Assembly: GCA_036001465.1 (NCBI GenBank)
Contig: DASYUH010000114.1
Coordinates: 1-34,320 of the forward strand
Direction: 5' to 3'
From: Candidatus Polarisedimenticolia bacterium
GTDB lineage: Bacteria > Acidobacteriota > Polarisedimenticolia > Gp22-AA2
DNA: 34,320 nt
This document shows, piece after piece, positions 32,401 to 34,320 of this stretch. A program made the position numbers and the translations under genes. A model generated the notes under the pieces. The model saw only the letters and a list, made by a program, of their open reading frames with translations, had not been told where the DNA came from and searched no databases. The stretch's first letter is position 1; every line of letters begins with the position of its first letter.

Positions 32401-34320
32401 CCGGACGAATCCGATCGCTGCACCGACGGCGACGCCGACGGCTTCGGAGATCCGGACGTCTCCACGAACGCCTGCCCGGCGGACAATTGCCCGCTCATGG
32501 ACAACCGCTCGCAAATCGATCGGGACGGGGACCGGCTCGGCGACGCCTGCGACAACTGTCCGGCGGCAGCCAATCCGGACCAGGCGGACTCGAACTCCGA
32601 CGGTTCGGGGAACGCCTGCCAGCCGACGCTCGTGATTTCCCGGATTCGACAGGACGACGGGGAGACGATCGCAGTGGAGGCCCGAGCAACGGACCCTCAG
32701 GGGGAGACCTTGCATGGGCAAGTCCTGATCACCGCCCTGGCGGGGATCATCGCCCTGCCCGACATCGGCGCCAGCCACGATTGCGGCGGCGGGTACCTTC
32801 CTTCGGGAGAGCCCGACCGGGGGATCGGCTTCGCCTTCGGCTCCGCGGGGCAGCCGGTGCTGTTCGATCTCAACGCGGGCCTGGCGTGCCACGGCGGCGG
32901 CGCGCCGGATTTCGAGCTGGCGGCCGGTCCGTGCGACCATCCGGAAACGGCGTTCGGGGGGCTCCTGCTGCTCGAGGGGTTGGCCCTGCCCGCGCCTGTT
33001 TGCGCGCGCGCATTCGGCGAGGGTTCCGGAGGGGTGGATCTGATCGTCTTCTCGTTCACCTCCGATGCGCTCCGTTTGGCGGTGCCGGACCCGCATCAAG
33101 CGCTCGCGGTGCCATTCGAGTCGGGCCTGCCAGAACAGATCGACATCTCCGCGCTTGAACGAGGGCTGCCGCATCGGCTCGAGATCAGCCTCACGGACGG
33201 CAATACGGCGCAGGTCCAGGCCGAGGCTCCCTTCACCTACCGCGGCGAGCGGACGATGGTCTTCACCGCCTCGAACGCGCCGCCGCGCGCGTCGATCGCC
33301 GCCCCGGCAACGGTCGAATGCGGCAGCCCGGCGGGCGGCGTCGTCCTCCTCGACGGATCCGGCTCGAGCGATCTCGACTCGAGCCCCGGCACGAACAGTG
33401 ACATCGTCACGTTCGAGTGGTTCCGGGATTTCGGCCTGCCGGCGGCCGAGCTCCTGGGGACCGGACAGGTCCTGAACGTCGTGCTGCCGCTCGGGACCAG
33501 CTCGGTGACACTGCGCGTGACCGATTCCAAGGGGGCCAGCGACACGAGCGCGACGACGACCGAAGTGCGCGACACGACGGCGCCGTCGCTCACCCTGGCT
33601 GCGACGCCATCCATCCTGTGGCCGCCCAATCATCGACTCGTGCCGGTCGGCATCGAGTGGCACGCGAGCGACCGGTGCGATCCGGCCGCGACGGCGCGCC
33701 TGCTCTCGGTTGTGAGCAGCGAGCCGGACGACGCCTCCGGAGACGCAGACGGCCGGACGACGGGCGACATCGTGGGCGCCGACGTCGGTGTGCCCGACGC
33801 GGAGCTTCTCCTGCGGGCCGAGCGCTCGGGGACCGGCGCCGGGCGGACGTACGATCTGACCTACGCCGCAACCGACGCCTCGGGCAACACCACCTCCTCC
33901 CTCGCCGTCGTCACGGTGCCGCACGATCAGGGACAGGGGCCGGAGCCGCTGAGCCTGCGTCTCGAGCCGGCCGGCACCGCGGGGCTGGCGCGCGTGTACT
34001 GGAACGCCGTCGGCGGCGCCCAGAACTACGACGTGATCGCAGGCGACATCGCAAACCTTCGGGTGGACGGCAACCGGATCACATTGGGCGTGGTGCGCGT
34101 GCCGGCGAGACTTTTCGCGCCGACGTCGTTCGTGGAGATGGGCGGGTCGCTCGCGCCGGCCGCCGTTCCGCCGCCGGGGCGGGCGCACTTCTATCTGGTC
34201 GAGTACCGGGACGCCCATGGCACCAGCGGATTCGGCACGGAGTCGGCGCCGTGGCCTCTCGAGCCGGAATCGTGCGACGGCGCCTGCCCGGGGGACGAGG
34301 ATGATCTCCTGACCTCGGGC
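26485..34320 (+). CDS. Giant secreted FG-GAP/thrombospondin type-3 protein (3' end beyond the window)
   Basis: One open frame of at least 2,612 codons, still open at the window end; I translated most of it line by line and saw no stop. GGAGG lies 4 nt before the ATG. Order: signal peptide (LSILVMLGTAGVRPVLARA); 14 FG-GAP/VCBS units (26641-28720; GDFNGDGxxDL pattern); TSP3 block (28729-29169); 14 more FG-GAP units (29221-31320); TSP3 block (31330-31704); Cys-containing domain (31708-32364); short TSP3 block (32386-32628); second copy of that domain (32629-33273); PKD/HYR-like module (33283 on) with LWPPNHRLVP, SDRCDPAA, DASGN and ESCDGACP. The last modules match the TSP3 protein at 7899-10262. 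FG-GAP units form calcium-binding beta-propellers and TSP3 also binds calcium, so this is probably a large calcium-stabilised surface or matrix protein. Ligand unknown. Confidence 0.88.
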   Translation, partial: MNRRFSPVLGRGFVLSILVMLGTAGVRPVLARALFSPLRIDLGISSDVIAMADLNRDGRLDVLETIRGGSEVAVLLGDGEGAFSAPRRFPAGLATVTAGLGDFNRDGRLDIVVASINPSTPAWEISVLAGIVDGSFSPRVVLASGSGDAPSAVLAADADLDGADDLFVANAGTLDLTAYRSRGDLTFFPPVRYSLPQAPRSIAAGILGRNGTLDLVVGMSGGSAIAVLAGVGDGSFGGPYLLQGGQAPQGVALGDLNDDGSLDIVSANTGSSGISVFLNDGNGAFGPSTPFATAATSPSIAVGDVDGDGELDVVTSGQMTVLRGRGDGSFDPPITLSTYEGGSPLALGDLDGDGRLDLAAMSGLTQLHVYFGTPASVFAGRAQLDVGEGSTYALTAGDFDGDGADDIATAMHGQYAFQDGQAGVILNRLGGDFDFAPPARVGIFPRSIAAGDFNGDGHEDVVTANAVGYGFPSDVSVLLGAGDGAFGPQVRISASPSAVAAGDFNGDGRDDFAILGSSSGSVGLSIAIYTQTDPSKPEFHPKSTAIASGQSALAAGDFNTDGHLDLVTLGSDVSIHFGTGSLTFSSGVRFPAGSSPTALGVGDFNGDGNPDLAVANRNPASNPPYSTPPGSVAILLNVGTGSFGPPTIMPAGVYPASIAVADFNQDGHTDVAVGNNDDVVYTMGGDVSLYLGRGDGTFLAQTKFGAGTFYNARSVAAGDFDHDGSPDLAIANAYGVAVLFNRGPAADADGDGVLDAVDSCTDTDGDGLGNVGFAANTCPHDNCGTVTNPAQADADHDGAGDPCDRCPFDAQNDPDGDGVCQDVDNCPTIANPSQGNADLDSSGDACDACVDSDGDGFGNPAFSGTNACPADNCPNTPNPDQQDADSDGFGDACEPPDSGGLFRDPAYATQARPWGIASGDFNGDGKKDLAVVDITPDIQTPNHVQILIGRGDGRFDSGQRLEAGRSAAWIEAGDFNADSRLDLIVTNRFSRELSVLLGQGDGTFVGLPRQPLSEFPDEVVAVDFNRDSRLDVAVLGDDSNISVHLGNGDGTFGAPATLVVPNAAALASGDFNNDAIPDLAAINYFPGEILIFLGNGDGTFGAATTYSTANDHPSNPLALEVADFNRDGNTDLAVILRDNAYINSGIVLFLVGSGDGHFTRSPHVIFGIGGAPYFATTGDFNGDGVLDLAVSNAGSDWVTIHPGLGDGTFGYAPTLFTGDGPVSIVAGDLDGDGRDDLAVANVSSDNVFVYLSNGDFTFNDPRLLLDLGPTASTTLDDFDGDGRLDVAVASTYSDGAVLLGHADGTFDSEMRFRTGYQTYPVLIASGDFNGDGRRDLVTANAGGSSLYDPGSVSIMLGKGDGTFDEPTQLRSGWNPFGLAVGDFDQDGAEDLAVVNAGSNHLMVHMDDGRGGFAPPRQYAVGSLPYWVTADDLNGDGHLDLVVADFGTYYGYSPPPSSGDVRVLLGNGDGTFLPHVTLVAGLNPTAVVTGDFNEDAVRDLAVINANSSDLSVFLGKGGGDFGLVGRFGIGQGGLSAVVGDLNGDRHEDVAISNYDSADVSILLGIGDGTFSPEARLATGVGTLFVALGNLNADRRPDLAVSVHVGVATLFNRGPFPDSDGDGLRDPDDPCTDTDHDGFGDPFLPSNTCPVDNCPSTSNAGQEDADADGRGDACDRCRLDAANDADRDALCGDVDNCPAIANPGQAETDGDGLGDACDNCTQRRNPEQVDSNGDGAGDACQPSVVILDIGPGPESYVQANVRLRNPAHDPLSGAVDVTGRTPERLVRLEDVGSTRSCFDGYFPGGAPGGIGFVNGSVGTPLLFDFSFGAPFLGLTCGDLDPAYFLRFGECNLPGDYGSYSLQLEGIPLPIPVCLIATNPPGLRIDLTVQSITQDSIYFTTSYMTTVHVPFEGSLPSAIDISSLASPGPHHLSISVTNGVTPAVSDEADFENPGHETILFINTLPPSGDADQDGIPDESDRCTDGDADGFGDPDVSTNACPADNCPLMDNRSQIDRDGDRLGDACDNCPAAANPDQADSNSDGSGNACQPTLVISRIRQDDGETIAVEARATDPQGETLHGQVLITALAGIIALPDIGASHDCGGGYLPSGEPDRGIGFAFGSAGQPVLFDLNAGLACHGGGAPDFELAAGPCDHPETAFGGLLLLEGLALPAPVCARAFGEGSGGVDLIVFSFTSDALRLAVPDPHQALAVPFESGLPEQIDISALERGLPHRLEISLTDGNTAQVQAEAPFTYRGERTMVFTASNAPPRASIAAPATVECGSPAGGVVLLDGSGSSDLDSSPGTNSDIVTFEWFRDFGLPAAELLGTGQVLNVVLPLGTSSVTLRVTDSKGASDTSATTTEVRDTTAPSLTLAATPSILWPPNHRLVPVGIEWHASDRCDPAATARLLSVVSSEPDDASGDADGRTTGDIVGADVGVPDAELLLRAERSGTGAGRTYDLTYAATDASGNTTSSLAVVTVPHDQGQGPEPLSLRLEPAGTAGLARVYWNAVGGAQNYDVIAGDIANLRVDGNRITLGVVRVPARLFAPTSFVEMGGSLAPAAVPPPGRAHFYLVEYRDAHGTSGFGTESAPWPLEPESCDGACPGDEDDLLTSG
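26641..28720 (+). repeat. FG-GAP/VCBS repeat block A, 14 units
   Basis: Calcium-loop motifs (for example GDFNRDGRLD, GDLDGDGRLD, GDFNGDGHED) recur about every 150 bases at roughly 26641, 26788, 26956, 27100 (degenerate), 27244, 27394, 27528, 27673, 27837, 27990, 28152, 28294, 28470 and 28638. Fourteen units would make two seven-bladed propellers. Confidence 0.8.
29221..31320 (+). repeat. FG-GAP/VCBS repeat block B, 14 units
   Basis: Units at roughly 29240, 29401, 29551, 29689, 29854, 30019, 30169, 30313, 30466, 30631, 30775, 30949, 31099 and 31252. Several have lost the calcium-loop Gly (NADSRLD, NRDSRLD, NNDAIPD, NEDAVRD), so block B is more degenerate than block A. Confidence 0.8.
31708..32364 (+). 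repeat. Copy 2 of the recurring ~215-residue Cys-containing domain
   Basis: It starts after GDACQP. Motifs in order: PLSGAVDV, CFDGYFPGGAPGGIGFVNGS, TPLLFDFSF, a run of Cys (LTCGDLD, GECNLP, PVCLIA) and VPFEGSLPSAIDISSL. Confidence 0.7.
32629..33273 (+). repeat. Copy 3 of the recurring ~215-residue Cys-containing domain
   Basis: It starts after GNACQP. Motifs in order: TLHGQVLI, CGGGYLPSGEPDRGIGFAFG, QPVLFDLNAGLAC, GPCDHP, APVCAR and VPFESGLPEQIDISALERG. Confidence 0.7.

Overview
The window is about 34 kb of GC-rich bacterial DNA (I estimate mid to high 60s % GC by eye). Oar-type TonB receptor with a carboxypeptidase-regulatory domain, kinase/HTH proteins carrying TolB-like plus TPR sensor tails, PEGA and collagen-like proteins, and very long thrombospondin-3/FG-GAP secreted proteins together suggest an environmental Acidobacteriota-like organism. 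That placement is inference: the window has no rRNA or other phylogenetic marker.

Layout. 1-240: the 3' end of an unknown gene. 241-6806 (minus): a TonB-dependent receptor, then an HtrA/Deg protease translationally coupled to a paralogue that has lost its His and Ser catalytic residues. 7147-10262 (minus): a secreted thrombospondin-type-3 (TSP3) protein overlapping a bacterial lysyl oxidase that keeps copper ligands and cofactor residues. 10405-12788 (plus): a Ser/Thr kinase-TolB-TPR gene broken by a deletion that removes its HRD catalytic loop. 12883-16406 (plus): a glycine-zipper lipoprotein, a secreted cyanophycinase-like peptidase and a lipoprotein amidohydrolase. 16431-16820 (minus): a thioredoxin-like protein whose CxxC motif reads UGA-x-x-Cys, with a SECIS-like hairpin downstream, so a probable selenoprotein. 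17150-20753: two tRNA/tmRNA 3'-end-like sequences flanking an HTH-TolB-TPR regulator and a PEGA-collagen-glycine-rich secreted protein. 20794-26298 (minus): a redox/carbon-nitrogen cluster of rex, a double-length malic enzyme, gdhA and a VirJ/AcvB-like protein, with a Rex operator and promoter in front of rex. 26485 to the window end (plus): one uninterrupted gene of at least 2,612 codons with two blocks of 14 FG-GAP repeats, three TSP3 blocks and two copies of a domain also found in the TSP3 protein at 7.9-10.3 kb.

How the genes fit together. rex-malic enzyme-gdhA is a plausible NADH-controlled malate/pyruvate/glutamate node; Rex probably represses its own promoter. Lysyl oxidase, TSP3 proteins, FG-GAP propellers and a Lys-containing collagen-like protein resemble an extracellular-matrix toolkit. 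A recurring oddity is missing catalytic residues: the HtrA paralogue, both malic-enzyme halves (different losses in each), the VirJ-like hydrolase (Ser to Ala) and the kinase without its catalytic loop.

The strongest candidates for something new are the putative selenoprotein, the double malic enzyme with complementary residue losses, and a roughly 215-residue undescribed domain found three times, always directly after a TSP3 block.
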